From the IMG/VR virus record IMGVR_UViG_3300036390_000003, positions 1 through 38,373 of that record: a DNA stretch of 38,373 nucleotides. One strand, written 5' to 3'. Within the stretch, counting starts at the first letter, position 1. Every line of letters starts with the position of its first letter. The notes beneath the pieces are model-generated. The model was not told where the DNA came from, searched no databases, and saw only the letters and a program-made list of their open reading frames with translations. Positions 1-6,547 of the stretch are shown in pieces. The position numbers and the translations under genes were made by a program. Source of the DNA: a virus.

Positions 1-255
1 ATGTTCACAGCAAGCTTCCTACTAGGTGCCGCGATGTGCATCGGTAGTTTTTTTGTCATCCAGCCGATCGCCCGATGGTGGGTGAGGCAGCACGAGCCTG
101 AGCCGCTTAGATTGCGGGACGTCGAGACGCTGATGCGTGACGACGACAAGGCCTATAGAGCGACCCAGGCGACACTGCACAAAACCGGCGAGACCTTTGG
201 AGCGATCATGGCGATCGTGATCTTTATCGGCGGCATCATCGTCGGCAATTTCTAG
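1..255 (+). CDS. Small two-TM membrane protein, unknown function
   Basis: An 84-residue protein with a hydrophobic N-terminal helix (about residues 3-21), a charged soluble middle (about 25-65) and a hydrophobic C-terminal helix (about 67-82), so probably two membrane passes with a short loop. No family is recognised. The gene begins at the first base of the window, so neither its ribosome site nor a longer upstream start can be judged. It converges on the integrase gene and their stop codons overlap by three bases. Since attR is at the far right, this gene lies inside the prophage between attL and int, a usual place for accessory genes. Confidence 0.55.
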   Translation: MFTASFLLGAAMCIGSFFVIQPIARWWVRQHEPEPLRLRDVETLMRDDDKAYRATQATLHKTGETFGAIMAIVIFIGGIIVGNF

Positions 256-1463
256 ACCGCCAGTTCCGCATTCCCGCCTGCCTCGTACCACTCGACGAGC
301 TTGCCGATCGCGGTCGTTGCCATTTCGGGATGAAGCGCCAGGTAGTGGCGCAGGATCAGCGTGGCGCCCTGCAGGGAGTGGCCGGAGACGGCGCAGATCT
401 CGGGAAGGGTCAGGCCTGACATCGCCATCCAGGTCACGCCCGTTGATCGGAAGTCCTTCTCCTGGACGGTCGCGACGGTCGCCACCTGCTTTGCCGCTTC
501 CGCGCGGATCTCGGCAAAGAGGTTGCGGTAGGTGTAGTGGTTCCAGGGCTGCCAGGTGGCCTCGTTCAGATGGACGAAGACGGATTTCAGGTTCTTTCCC
601 TGGCGACGGATGGCGGCCTGGTCCCAGCGTTTCTTGAGCTCGGGCGCTACCGGTGCGTTGACGATCGCGCCCGTCTTCTGCTGGCGCACAACGAAGCGGC
701 CGTTGCGGATGGCAGACAGTTTCAAGGCGAGGCGATCGGCCTGGCGCTGGGCTGTCCACACGCCGGTATAGAACACGTCGGCCATGTCGGGCCGGCCGAG
801 GCGCTCGGCGGCCTCGACCAGGGCGAGGAACTCTGACTTGGACAGGAAGCGGGCGCGGGGTGGCGGCTGCTGCATGTCGAGGTCGCGGGCGGGATTGAAG
901 GCAAGGCCCCGGATCTTGCCGGAGTTGAGGCCCCACTTGATGGCGATGCCGAGGACGGTGAGAACGCCGCGGGCCGTGGCCAGCCCCCTTTCCTTCCAGA
1001 GCTCCTCGTAGAGCCCGTAGCAGATCGGCCGATCAAGCGCGGCGACCTCGCAGGCCCAGAGATCCGGATCGTGATCCTGGATCACGCGGCTCTTCTGGCG
1101 ATAGTCCTTGATGGTCGCCGGCCGCTTCGACAGGATCCGCGGGCTTTGCAGCCAGTCTTCGAACAGACGCGACAGGGGGTAGACCGTGCGGCGCACGGCG
1201 ACCGAGGCGGCGGCTGTTGCCACCGTCTCGCGCTTTCCCTCAGATTTGATCGCTGGGCCGCGTTTGGCCTCGTCGGCGGCAAGTGACCGGCAAAAGGCGT
1301 CCGACCAATCCAGCGCCTCGCCAGGGCTGAACCAGCGGCCATCATCGTGGCGAAGGTCCTGGCCCTTAAAACCCTGCTCGCGGAGCCCCTTTGAGGGGAC
1401 GAAACGCGGGCGGCCTTCGCGCCAGGCAACGTGCCGGATCTTCGGGGTGGTGGTCTTTGCCAT
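252..1463 (-). CDS. int: Tyrosine-type site-specific integrase
   Basis: A 403-residue phage integrase that would insert and excise the prophage at the tRNA-Lys gene. The N-terminal half (about 1-200) holds arm-binding and core-binding parts; the catalytic domain runs from about 205 to 395. Visible catalytic residues are R240, K263, R339 in a DFRST motif, H362 in GHS and the nucleophile Y374 in RHY. The position three before R339, usually His, is Lys336. The start at 1463 is chosen because GAGGT lies seven bases upstream; an in-frame ATG at 1553 lacks a ribosome site and would overlap the neighbour. It is the last gene of the leftward strand, downstream of the regulator genes, as in lambda-like phages. 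Confidence 0.95.
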   Translation of the reverse strand: MAKTTTPKIRHVAWREGRPRFVPSKGLREQGFKGQDLRHDDGRWFSPGEALDWSDAFCRSLAADEAKRGPAIKSEGKRETVATAAASVAVRRTVYPLSRLFEDWLQSPRILSKRPATIKDYRQKSRVIQDHDPDLWACEVAALDRPICYGLYEELWKERGLATARGVLTVLGIAIKWGLNSGKIRGLAFNPARDLDMQQPPPRARFLSKSEFLALVEAAERLGRPDMADVFYTGVWTAQRQADRLALKLSAIRNGRFVVRQQKTGAIVNAPVAPELKKRWDQAAIRRQGKNLKSVFVHLNEATWQPWNHYTYRNLFAEIRAEAAKQVATVATVQEKDFRSTGVTWMAMSGLTLPEICAVSGHSLQGATLILRHYLALHPEMATTAIGKLVEWYEAGGNAELAV

Positions 1464-1473
1464 GGTGCTTACC

Positions 1474-1704
1474 TCAACACTCCATGAACCAGTGACGGCG
1501 CTGGTCGTCACGCTCGCAGGTGCAGCCGTTCGGCTCGCCGGTCTCGAACCCATCCTCAGAGATCTGCCAGCCGTGCTCCGTGCCGCACAGGTGCGCCATA
1601 TTGACCGCCTCTACGACTTCTTCGCAAGAGAAGGATGCAGGGACGCAGACCGACATGGACAGCGCCCCCACTTTGAGAAAGGTGACCTGGTCGGCCTTGC
1701 TCAT
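1474..1704 (-). CDS. Small cysteine-rich hypothetical protein
   Basis: A 76-residue protein whose ATG overlaps the stop of the upstream XRE gene by four bases (ATGA), which argues for translational coupling and for the gene being real. It ends ten bases before the integrase start. Six cysteines are visible, including a CTCE motif and a final cysteine after RRHWFM, so metal binding is possible but not shown. The tail resembles short proteins common in rhizobial prophages; no function is known to me. It probably belongs to the same transcript as int. Confidence 0.6.
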   Translation of the reverse strand: MSKADQVTFLKVGALSMSVCVPASFSCEEVVEAVNMAHLCGTEHGWQISEDGFETGEPNGCTCERDDQRRHWFMEC

Positions 1705-2165
1705 GCCGTGCCCCTGGCCGCCATGTCGGCGATCGCGGCCGAGGTCCTTGCCGGCAAATCGACAATCGGAACTTCGACCGCCGAGCCGCCGAGCGCCTCG
1801 ACGAGCAAGACCAGGCTGCGGCGCTGGACGGGATCCTCGATCCGCTCGAAGGCCTCGACCAGGCGGCGGCCCTGGTTCGACAGGATCGGCAGCTGCGGCA
1901 TGGGCAGGCCCTGGGTGACTTCGCTGCCCGTGCCGGCGAAGAGCGCCTCGAGCGGCACGGCGAGCGCGTTGGCCATGGCGACCAGCTTCGAGCCGGAGAC
2001 GCGGTTCGTGCCCTTCTCGTATTTCTGCACCTGCTGGAACGTGATGCCGAGCGCGGCCGCGAGCTTCTCCTGGGTGAGGCCGCGGCGCTGGCGGAGCGCG
2101 CGAATGTTGCTGCCGATCGCGGCGTCATCGGGGTTCGGCGTCTTCGGGTTCTTGGCAAACTGCAT
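1701..2165 (-). CDS. XRE/Cro-family transcriptional regulator
   Basis: A 154-residue DNA-binding protein. A helix-turn-helix of the XRE type spans roughly residues 17-75, with the core LTQEKLAAALGITFQQVQKY, followed by a helical C-terminal part that probably dimerises. The start at 2165 is set by GAGGAG seven bases upstream; an in-frame ATG at 2201 adds twelve basic residues but has no clear ribosome site. It is a second regulator besides the CI-like repressor at 3825-4433 and lies between the left operon and int, so it may control integration genes. Architecture matches XRE proteins common in alphaproteobacteria. Its target is unknown; the inverted repeat at 2297-2372 just upstream is one candidate. 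Confidence 0.85.
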   Translation of the reverse strand: MQFAKNPKTPNPDDAAIGSNIRALRQRRGLTQEKLAAALGITFQQVQKYEKGTNRVSGSKLVAMANALAVPLEALFAGTGSEVTQGLPMPQLPILSNQGRRLVEAFERIEDPVQRRSLVLLVEALGGSAVEVPIVDLPARTSAAIADMAARGTA

Positions 2166-2296
2166 GGGTCTTCTCCTCTTGCGTTGTTGAACATGGCACA
2201 AAAAGCCCCGGCGGCGCCTACGCAGAACATGCGCCGCCGGGCAGGATGCGGGCTGACAGGGAGGTCATCAGGCCCGGGGGATAGGATGCGGGGGTG

Positions 2297-2372
2297 TCAG
2301 AAGTCGGCTCGGCTCCATTTCGGGTTCCCTGACGGACAGCAAAACCCTGATCCCGACCCTGCCGACTTCTGA
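2297..2372. repeat. 12-bp inverted repeat, possible structured RNA or operator
   Basis: Arms TCAGAAGTCGGC (2297-2308) and GCCGACTTCTGA (2361-2372) match perfectly, with 52 bases between. Inside lie a five-base pair GGGTT/AACCC and two copies of CCCTGA. The element fills most of the gap upstream of the XRE gene (2166-2439), which otherwise shows no gene. It could fold as a long hairpin in RNA or bind a dimeric regulator at two distant half-sites. Confidence 0.5.
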
Positions 2373-2439
2373 AGACCAGTGCCGGGGGTCGGTGGCACTG
2401 GCTGGGGCTATGGCGGGCCGGAGATCCGCCGCGGCTTGA

Positions 2440-2619
2440 TCAGCCGTCCGGCCCGCCCTCGCGGCGCACGGCTGGGAGGCGACGGCGCCAGAAAGGCTCG
2501 CTCATGAAGAGCGCGGTAAGCACGAGCGTCTGTGCCGCCAGGAACGGCACGACGATGACGACGAATTGCGCCATGGTGAGCGGCGGCACGGCATCGATCC
2601 AGTCGAGCAGGGCTTTCAT
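2440..2619 (-). CDS. Small single-TM membrane protein
   Basis: A 59-residue protein with one clear hydrophobic stretch (about residues 16-40) followed by an arginine-rich, positively charged tail, which predicts a cytoplasmic C-terminus. Its ATG overlaps the stop of the upstream gene by four bases, so it is probably the last member of the five-gene minus-strand operon that begins at 3661. No family recognised. Supporting evidence is the ATGA coupling and the coherent membrane topology. Confidence 0.6.
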   Translation of the reverse strand: MKALLDWIDAVPPLTMAQFVVIVVPFLAAQTLVLTALFMSEPFWRRRLPAVRREGGPDG

Positions 2620-2897
2620 TGCGCCCTCCCCCTGTAGCCGCCGGCGACGGCCGCAAGCCGCGTGATCTGGCCGCCGCCCGGTAGATGGATGGCGTCATCC
2701 TCGTGCAGGATCCAGGCGGCCTCGGCGATGATGCAGGCATTCTCAAGCGTCGAGCGCTCGATGTGCCGCTCGATCGCGCCGAGATATTCTTCCGAAGCGT
2801 CGGCATAGGATTTCAGGCTGTCGAGCAGCCGGCGTTGCAGGTCGCTCGTCTGTTCGCCGAGCTGCTCGAGCTGGCGGATCAAATCACGGGTGTTCAC
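2616..2897 (-). CDS. Hypothetical helical protein of the left operon
   Basis: A 93-residue protein. Residues 1-70 look mainly alpha-helical with heptad-like leucines and many charges, compatible with a short coiled coil; the tail is glycine-rich. No known domain is recognised. Its start overlaps the previous stop by four bases and its stop overlaps the next start by four bases, placing it fourth in a tightly coupled operon. Probably an early or lysogeny accessory protein; function unknown. Confidence 0.65.
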   Translation of the reverse strand: MNTRDLIRQLEQLGEQTSDLQRRLLDSLKSYADASEEYLGAIERHIERSTLENACIIAEAAWILHEDDAIHLPGGGQITRLAAVAGGYRGRAQ

Positions 2898-3157
2898 TGG
2901 GATTGGCCTTTCAGCTTATCGAGGGCGAGCTTGCCCGCCTGGGTGAGATTGAGACGGCCGCCGGCGGCGGTAAGGAAGCCATGGTCCCGCAGCGTCTCGA
3001 TGGTGGATTTGGAAAAGCGCTTGTTGCCGACAGCCCAGCCGCCGTTGCGCGGCTTCTGGAAGCGGAAGAAGTCGATCGAGGACAGCGCGTCCTGCTGGCT
3101 CTTGGTCAGCGCCTTGCGCGGATTGGAGAGGGCGGGGTTTTCGGAAAGGCTAGTCAT
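2894..3157 (-). CDS. Small protein with a winged-helix-like C-terminal part
   Basis: An 87-residue protein, third in the leftward operon, overlapping the upstream gene by eight bases and the downstream one by four. Residues 45-80 read as helix, turn, helix and short strand (SKSTIETLRDHGFL then RLNLTQAGKLAL), the pattern of a small winged helix as seen in phage proteins that bind DNA or act as anti-repressors. The N-terminus is short and polar. The fold is inferred only from sequence pattern; no specific family is recognised. Confidence 0.65.
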   Translation of the reverse strand: MTSLSENPALSNPRKALTKSQQDALSSIDFFRFQKPRNGGWAVGNKRFSKSTIETLRDHGFLTAAGGRLNLTQAGKLALDKLKGQSQ

Positions 3158-3380
3158 AGCTGCGCCCCTCCTCGAGAGCGTAGTCCAAGACCTCGCGCAG
3201 GGCTCTCAGCTCCTCGTCGCGGATCCTGGTCGCCTCCGCATTCACGGCTTCGTCAACGTCGGTGTAAGCGTAGGAGATTTCCTCGAGCAGCAGCTCGATC
3301 TCCTTGATGCGACGAACGCAGAAAGAGTGCAGTCGCTTCGGAGTGACTTTGCCAGTGGGCCGGCGGGATCCCTTCCTCAT
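3150..3380 (-). CDS. Hypothetical small charged protein
   Basis: A 76-residue protein with a basic N-terminus (residues 1-26) and an acidic, strongly helical remainder rich in Glu and Leu, possibly a coiled coil. It is second in the leftward operon: its start overlaps the stop of the HTH gene by four bases. No domain recognised. The split charge pattern is compatible with binding nucleic acid or a partner protein, but nothing in the sequence fixes the role. Confidence 0.6.
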   Translation of the reverse strand: MRKGSRRPTGKVTPKRLHSFCVRRIKEIELLLEEISYAYTDVDEAVNAEATRIRDEELRALREVLDYALEEGRSYD

Positions 3381-3661
3381 GCCCCTGCCCTCGCATAGCG
3401 GGCGCGGAGGCGCTCATTCTGGTTGGCGATCATGTTGGGAACGCGGGAAGCGCTCTCGGCTTCCTCGACGATCGCGCGGCCATAGGTGCCGTCGATCCAC
3501 TCTTCCATGCGCCGGCGCGGCCAGACCCAGCCGATCGAACATTTCTCCGGCATGCCCTGTTCACGCGACAGGCGGCGATGGTGGCGTCGCATCCAGACTT
3601 CCGAGACACCAAACGCACTACAGATCTCAGGAAGCCCGACGAGTTTGCTCTCAATGGTCAT
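3377..3661 (-). CDS. HTH protein, excisionase-like (MerR/HTH_17 type)
   Basis: A 94-residue protein, first gene of the leftward operon. Residues 7-55 fit the small MerR-like fold of excisionases and AlpA-type regulators: a helix-turn-helix (LPEICSAFGVSEVWMRRH), a loop, then a strand and an arginine-rich wing ending in RRRMEEWID. The start has GAGG nine bases upstream and follows directly on the candidate left operator. Position as first gene of the leftward transcript on the same strand as int makes an excision or anti-repression role plausible. Assignment to excision is inference; it could equally be a transcription regulator. Confidence 0.7.
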   Translation of the reverse strand: MTIESKLVGLPEICSAFGVSEVWMRRHHRRLSREQGMPEKCSIGWVWPRRRMEEWIDGTYGRAIVEEAESASRVPNMIANQNERLRARYARAGA

Positions 3662-3676
3662 GGTTGCATCCCTCGC

Positions 3677-3737
3677 AAATCACTTTCGAGGAGATGAAAT
3701 CACCATTTTCAATTTTCGGCAATCGTTATTTCATGAA
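3677..3737. promoter_or_regulatory. Candidate left operator region (OL-like)
   Basis: Between the repressor gene and the leftward operon, AAATCAC occurs at 3677-3683 and 3697-3703, and the palindrome TTCATGAA at 3730-3737. The same two motifs occur on the other side of the repressor gene (4490-4517). The stretch is clearly AT-richer than the genes around it. A weak minus-strand promoter reading TTGAAA (3712-3707) overlaps the sites. Binding by the repressor is inferred from the repeated motifs. Confidence 0.5.
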
Positions 3738-3824
3738 TTAGATGACGACGCGATGAAAGCCGTGACTTGGGCGTCATGCTTTTCCGCAGAAATAATCCAC
3801 GCGTGGTTAGATTTTGGGTATTGG

Positions 3825-4433
3825 TCAGGCTGCCCGGCGGTCCCGGAAGGACGCCACCACAACGCCGCGTACAACCACACGTTCGTTGTCAATCAGCAGT
3901 GGCTTAAAGAACGTCCCGTCGAGCGACGACGCGACCAGGAACGGATCCTCGAAGATCCGGAAGACGGTCTCGGCGCGGCCGAGCCGATCGTAGACCTGGG
4001 CGCACACGACGTCGCCCTGCTCAGGCTTGGCATTCATGTCGACCATCAGCACGTCGCCGGGAACGTAGCCCGCGACCTCGAGGCAGCGGGACCGCAGCAC
4101 CCATGGATCGACGCCGTTCCGGCCAGATCTCAAGGCGCGGACGGCTTCATTAAGAACTTCAACGGGTTCGGCATCATAGGGGATGCTCTCTTGCTCCCCC
4201 AGGCCACGCGGCCGCTCGGTCTGTGTGGTGTCGAACGCCTTCAGCCCGGTCGCCCGCTCGATCAGCGTGATCGTGCCGGGCTCGAGCCGTGACTTGTTCT
4301 CTGGATCATTCTTGAATTTGGCAAAGGTCGACGCATTGACCCCGCTGCGGCGCGCGAGCTCCGCAGTTCTCCAGCCCTTCGTGCGCAACACGAAGTCTAA
4401 CCAGGCCAGTTGTTGTCGCCGATCGTTTTCCAC
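3825..4433 (-). CDS. CI-like phage repressor, HTH plus degenerate S24 domain
   Basis: A 202-residue protein that probably maintains lysogeny. Residues 5-65 form a helix-turn-helix (TAELARRSGVNASTFAKFK). Residues 105-198 align by eye with the LexA/CI S24 domain: the segment CLEVAGYVPGDVLMVD matches the loop that carries the catalytic serine, and AETVFRIFEDPFLV matches the strand that carries the lysine. Here Cys117 stands in place of Ser and Phe158 in place of Lys, so RecA-stimulated self-cleavage looks impossible. The gene sits between two intergenic regions with shared repeats, and diverges from the Cro-like gene, as in lambda immunity regions. Repressor identity is strongly supported; lack of cleavage is inferred from the residues. 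Confidence 0.88.
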   Translation of the reverse strand: MENDRRQQLAWLDFVLRTKGWRTAELARRSGVNASTFAKFKNDPENKSRLEPGTITLIERATGLKAFDTTQTERPRGLGEQESIPYDAEPVEVLNEAVRALRSGRNGVDPWVLRSRCLEVAGYVPGDVLMVDMNAKPEQGDVVCAQVYDRLGRAETVFRIFEDPFLVASSLDGTFFKPLLIDNERVVVRGVVVASFRDRRAA

Positions 4434-4453
4434 AACGCAAAACTAAGGTGGAG

Positions 4454-4517
4454 GTGATCACTAATAAATTCATGCACATTCACTTGACTAAATCACGCAA
4501 ATCACTTTTTCATGAAA
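4454..4517. promoter_or_regulatory. Candidate right operator region (OR-like)
   Basis: The gap between the divergent repressor and Cro-like genes contains the palindrome GTGATCAC (4454-4461), two tandem AAATCAC copies nine bases apart (4490-4496 and 4499-4505) and the ten-base palindrome TTTCATGAAA (4508-4517). AAATCAC and TTCATGAA recur in the left region at 3677-3737. The stretch is AT-rich against its neighbours. The likely function is cooperative binding of the repressor and Cro-like protein. Confidence 0.55.
4484..4513 (+). promoter_or_regulatory. Possible rightward early promoter (PR-like)
   Basis: TTGACT at 4484-4489 fits a -35 box; 17-18 bases later a T-rich hexamer (TTTCAT, 4508-4513) could be a weak -10. 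Both AAATCAC repeats fall within the spacer, so a bound repressor would block polymerase. The -10 match is poor. Confidence 0.35.
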
Positions 4518-4542
4518 TAGCAAACCCCGATTGGAACGAGCG

Positions 4543-4737
4543 ATGTCTATTACGTGGAAAACGATCGATGCGTGGCGCGAGAAGCGGGAGATGCAGGTTT
4601 CCGACCTCGCCCGCCGTGCCGGGATCCCTGAGCGGACCATCTATGCCGGCGTCGCCAGTGACGCGAAGCTGCGCGCCTCAACGGTTTCTGTCATGCGCCA
4701 GGTCTTCCCCGACGAGTTCCGGGAAGCCGCCGAATGA
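4543..4737 (+). CDS. Cro-like small HTH regulator
   Basis: A 64-residue protein with a helix-turn-helix at about residues 18-40 (VSDLARRAGIPERTIYAGV), the size and position of a Cro protein: first gene of the rightward early operon, divergent from the CI-like repressor and just downstream of the candidate right operators. The start at 4543 has GGAACGAG upstream; a TTG at 4531 would add four residues. Its stop overlaps the next start by four bases. Role as antagonist of the repressor is inferred from position and size. Confidence 0.75.
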   Translation: MSITWKTIDAWREKREMQVSDLARRAGIPERTIYAGVASDAKLRASTVSVMRQVFPDEFREAAE

Positions 4738-4913
4738 GACGCCCCGCCCTTTGCACGGCCGACGAGGCCGAACGGATCATGGAGCTCTGGGGATCCAGAC
4801 GCCTCGACACCTACGATATAGGCCGGATCCTCAACCTGCATGAAAGCGTGGTGGCCCGGACGATCAACCTGGTGCGCGACATGCGCTACCTGATGCTGCG
4901 GGGGCTGGCATGA
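4734..4913 (+). CDS. Small HTH-like protein of the early operon
   Basis: A 59-residue protein starting in an ATGA overlap with the Cro-like gene and ending in an ATGA overlap with the next gene. Residues 10-48 read as a helix, a helix-turn-helix (TYDIGRILNLHESVVARTIN) and a further helix, similar to short DNA-binding proteins common in rhizobial prophages. The coupling on both sides makes it a convincing gene in spite of its length. Target and function are unknown. Confidence 0.65.
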   Translation: MRRPALCTADEAERIMELWGSRRLDTYDIGRILNLHESVVARTINLVRDMRYLMLRGLA

Positions 4914-5095
4914 TCACTCTGGTTTCCGTCGTTCTCTATGCTCTGGCCGCCTTCTTCGCCTGCCTTCTCGGCTTCATGATGGAGGAAGTCCCCGTGCGGT
5001 CGATGACCAGGGAGGACCGCAGCGCCACCAATAAGGCCGGCTTGGGCTTCGCCCTATTCTTCGTGCTGGCCTTCATCCTGCAGGTGGCGGGATGA
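4910..5095 (+). CDS. Small two-TM membrane protein
   Basis: A 61-residue protein with hydrophobic helices at about residues 3-24 and 44-60, separated by a short charged loop. Start and stop each overlap the neighbouring genes by four bases. Small early membrane proteins of this type occur in many temperate phages, where some cause superinfection exclusion; nothing here proves that role. Confidence 0.6.
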   Translation: MITLVSVVLYALAAFFACLLGFMMEEVPVRSMTREDRSATNKAGLGFALFFVLAFILQVAG

Positions 5096-5364
5096 GCAAT
5101 CCAACGATCCTCATCGTGACGGGCGTGTTGCCGGATGATCCCGCGATCACCCGCCAATACTTCGAATGGATGATCGAGGATCTCAACCGCGAGGCCTCCC
5201 GCATGGGCTGGGAGGGCGTGGACTTCATCAAATACGGCCTGGCCGGCGGATGGGCTCTGGTCGAGGGAAAGCCCGGCACCCGGCCGGCCTCCCTGGAGCG
5301 GCTTACGGCATTTCGAGACGAGGAGCGGCGACGCCGCGAAGAGGAAGAAAGGCAGGTGGCGTGA
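5092..5364 (+). CDS. Hypothetical early protein
   Basis: A 90-residue soluble protein, mixed alpha/beta in appearance, with a strand-like ILIVTGV near the start, aromatic residues around position 25-55 and a C-terminal helix of almost only Arg and Glu (about residues 72-88). No family recognised. It starts in an ATGA overlap and its stop shares one base with the next ATG (TGATG). It lies directly upstream of the winged-helix regulator, so the two are probably made together. Confidence 0.65.
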   Translation: MSNPTILIVTGVLPDDPAITRQYFEWMIEDLNREASRMGWEGVDFIKYGLAGGWALVEGKPGTRPASLERLTAFRDEERRRREEEERQVA

Positions 5365-6212
5365 TGGCGTTTGAAGAGGTTGATGTGATTGAGAACGTGG
5401 CTGCAGCGACCAAAAGCGGCATCTCTGCCGGCCTGGTGAAAATGCGGTCTGCTCCGGCGAAGCTGCGCCTGACAGTCCGCGACACGGTCTTCGCCGATCT
5501 GGGTTATACGCTCGACGATCGCTTCGTTCTGCTGCTCGGTAAGGGCGAGGATCACGGCATCATCCGTTTGCGCAAAGACAAGTCTGGTAAGATCAAGCCA
5601 ACCGAGCGCAACTTTGTCGGCGGCGTCCGTGGCGTTCAGATCAGTCTCGGCGTTCGTGCTGAGTTCGTCGACCAGGCGCAGAAGGCTACTCCCTGCCAGT
5701 TCGAAAAGGTGGACCTGACAACGGTCGAAATCATTCTGCCTCCCTGGGCAGACGAAACTCGGCCTGGGAAAACGGCGAGGATTGCTTCCAAGCCTCCCGC
5801 CATTGTCGCCGCGGAGACAGAGCAGGCTCGGAAGGAACAGGAAGAAGCGGAAGCGCGCGAGCGCCGGCGCCAGGCCGAGCTCACCGAAGTCGCCGAGGAA
5901 GCCGCACGGCAGACCCGGCAAGCACTGCGAGGCAAGCATCGGGAGTTCCGCGAAACGCTTCGCCTCACGGCGACCGAGACCGGCGTCCTCGATGTCCTGG
6001 TCGCCAATGCCGGGCGGCTGGTGAGCAAGGAAAACATTCATCAGCTGGTTTGGGGCATGGCCGACGAGATGCCCGACATCAAGATCGTCGACGTCATCAT
6101 CTGCAAAATCCGGCCAAAGCTACCGATCAGCGTCTCACTTAAGACCATCCACGGCCAGGGCTACAAGCTCACCGGCTCGACTGCCGACCTTCTTGAGGGA
6201 GCGGCGGCATGA
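5364..6212 (+). CDS. OmpR/PhoB-type winged-helix DNA-binding protein without receiver
   Basis: A 282-residue protein with three parts. Residues 27-125 form a compact domain rich in strands that I do not recognise. Residues 150-195 are a charged coiled-coil-like helix of Glu, Arg and Ala. Residues 198-269 match the C-terminal effector domain of OmpR/PhoB regulators: LTATETGVLDVLVANAGRLV, then SKENIHQLVWG, a recognition helix around VDVIICKIRPKL and the wing ending in IHGQGYKL. There is no phosphoacceptor receiver domain. This class binds direct repeats, often with an 11-bp period, which is notable because an array of short direct repeats lies at 13271-13510. It is a good candidate for activator of late genes or initiator of replication; the role is inference. 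Confidence 0.82.
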   Translation: MAFEEVDVIENVAAATKSGISAGLVKMRSAPAKLRLTVRDTVFADLGYTLDDRFVLLLGKGEDHGIIRLRKDKSGKIKPTERNFVGGVRGVQISLGVRAEFVDQAQKATPCQFEKVDLTTVEIILPPWADETRPGKTARIASKPPAIVAAETEQARKEQEEAEARERRRQAELTEVAEEAARQTRQALRGKHREFRETLRLTATETGVLDVLVANAGRLVSKENIHQLVWGMADEMPDIKIVDVIICKIRPKLPISVSLKTIHGQGYKLTGSTADLLEGAAA

Positions 6213-6547
6213 GCCCGAACCTCGAACGCATTGCCGACCTCGAGCGGCTGATCAACTGGATCGACGGCGCGATCGCTACCGCGCCGGCATGGCCGCAATG
6301 GAACAACGGCGACAGCTTCGAAACTCGGCAGGCAGCGCAGGCCGAGCACCACGCAGGCATGGCACGGATCATCACCACGCTCTGCGACCAGCATGGCGCT
6401 CGATACAACGGCTCGGCCGCAAGCGCTTCGACGCTCCGGATCGCCGGCATCCAAACAAGCTGCACGTCCGGGACACCTGGCCTGTTGCGCAACTGGCAGG
6501 CGGCGGCGCGCCGTCGCATCGAAAAGCTGAAAGGAGCGACACAATGA
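6209..6547 (+). CDS. Hypothetical early protein
   Basis: A 112-residue protein with a helical N-terminus (residues 4-28), a middle part rich in Ala, Gln and His, and a basic C-terminal helix. No recognised domain. It overlaps both neighbours by four bases, so it belongs to the same early operon as the winged-helix regulator. Function unknown. Confidence 0.6.
   Translation: MSPNLERIADLERLINWIDGAIATAPAWPQWNNGDSFETRQAAQAEHHAGMARIITTLCDQHGARYNGSAASASTLRIAGIQTSCTSGTPGLLRNWQAAARRRIEKLKGATQ

Noticed and set aside
22-936. Minus-strand frame overlapping integrase
   Set aside because: Arg/Pro-rich shadow of the integrase in another frame.
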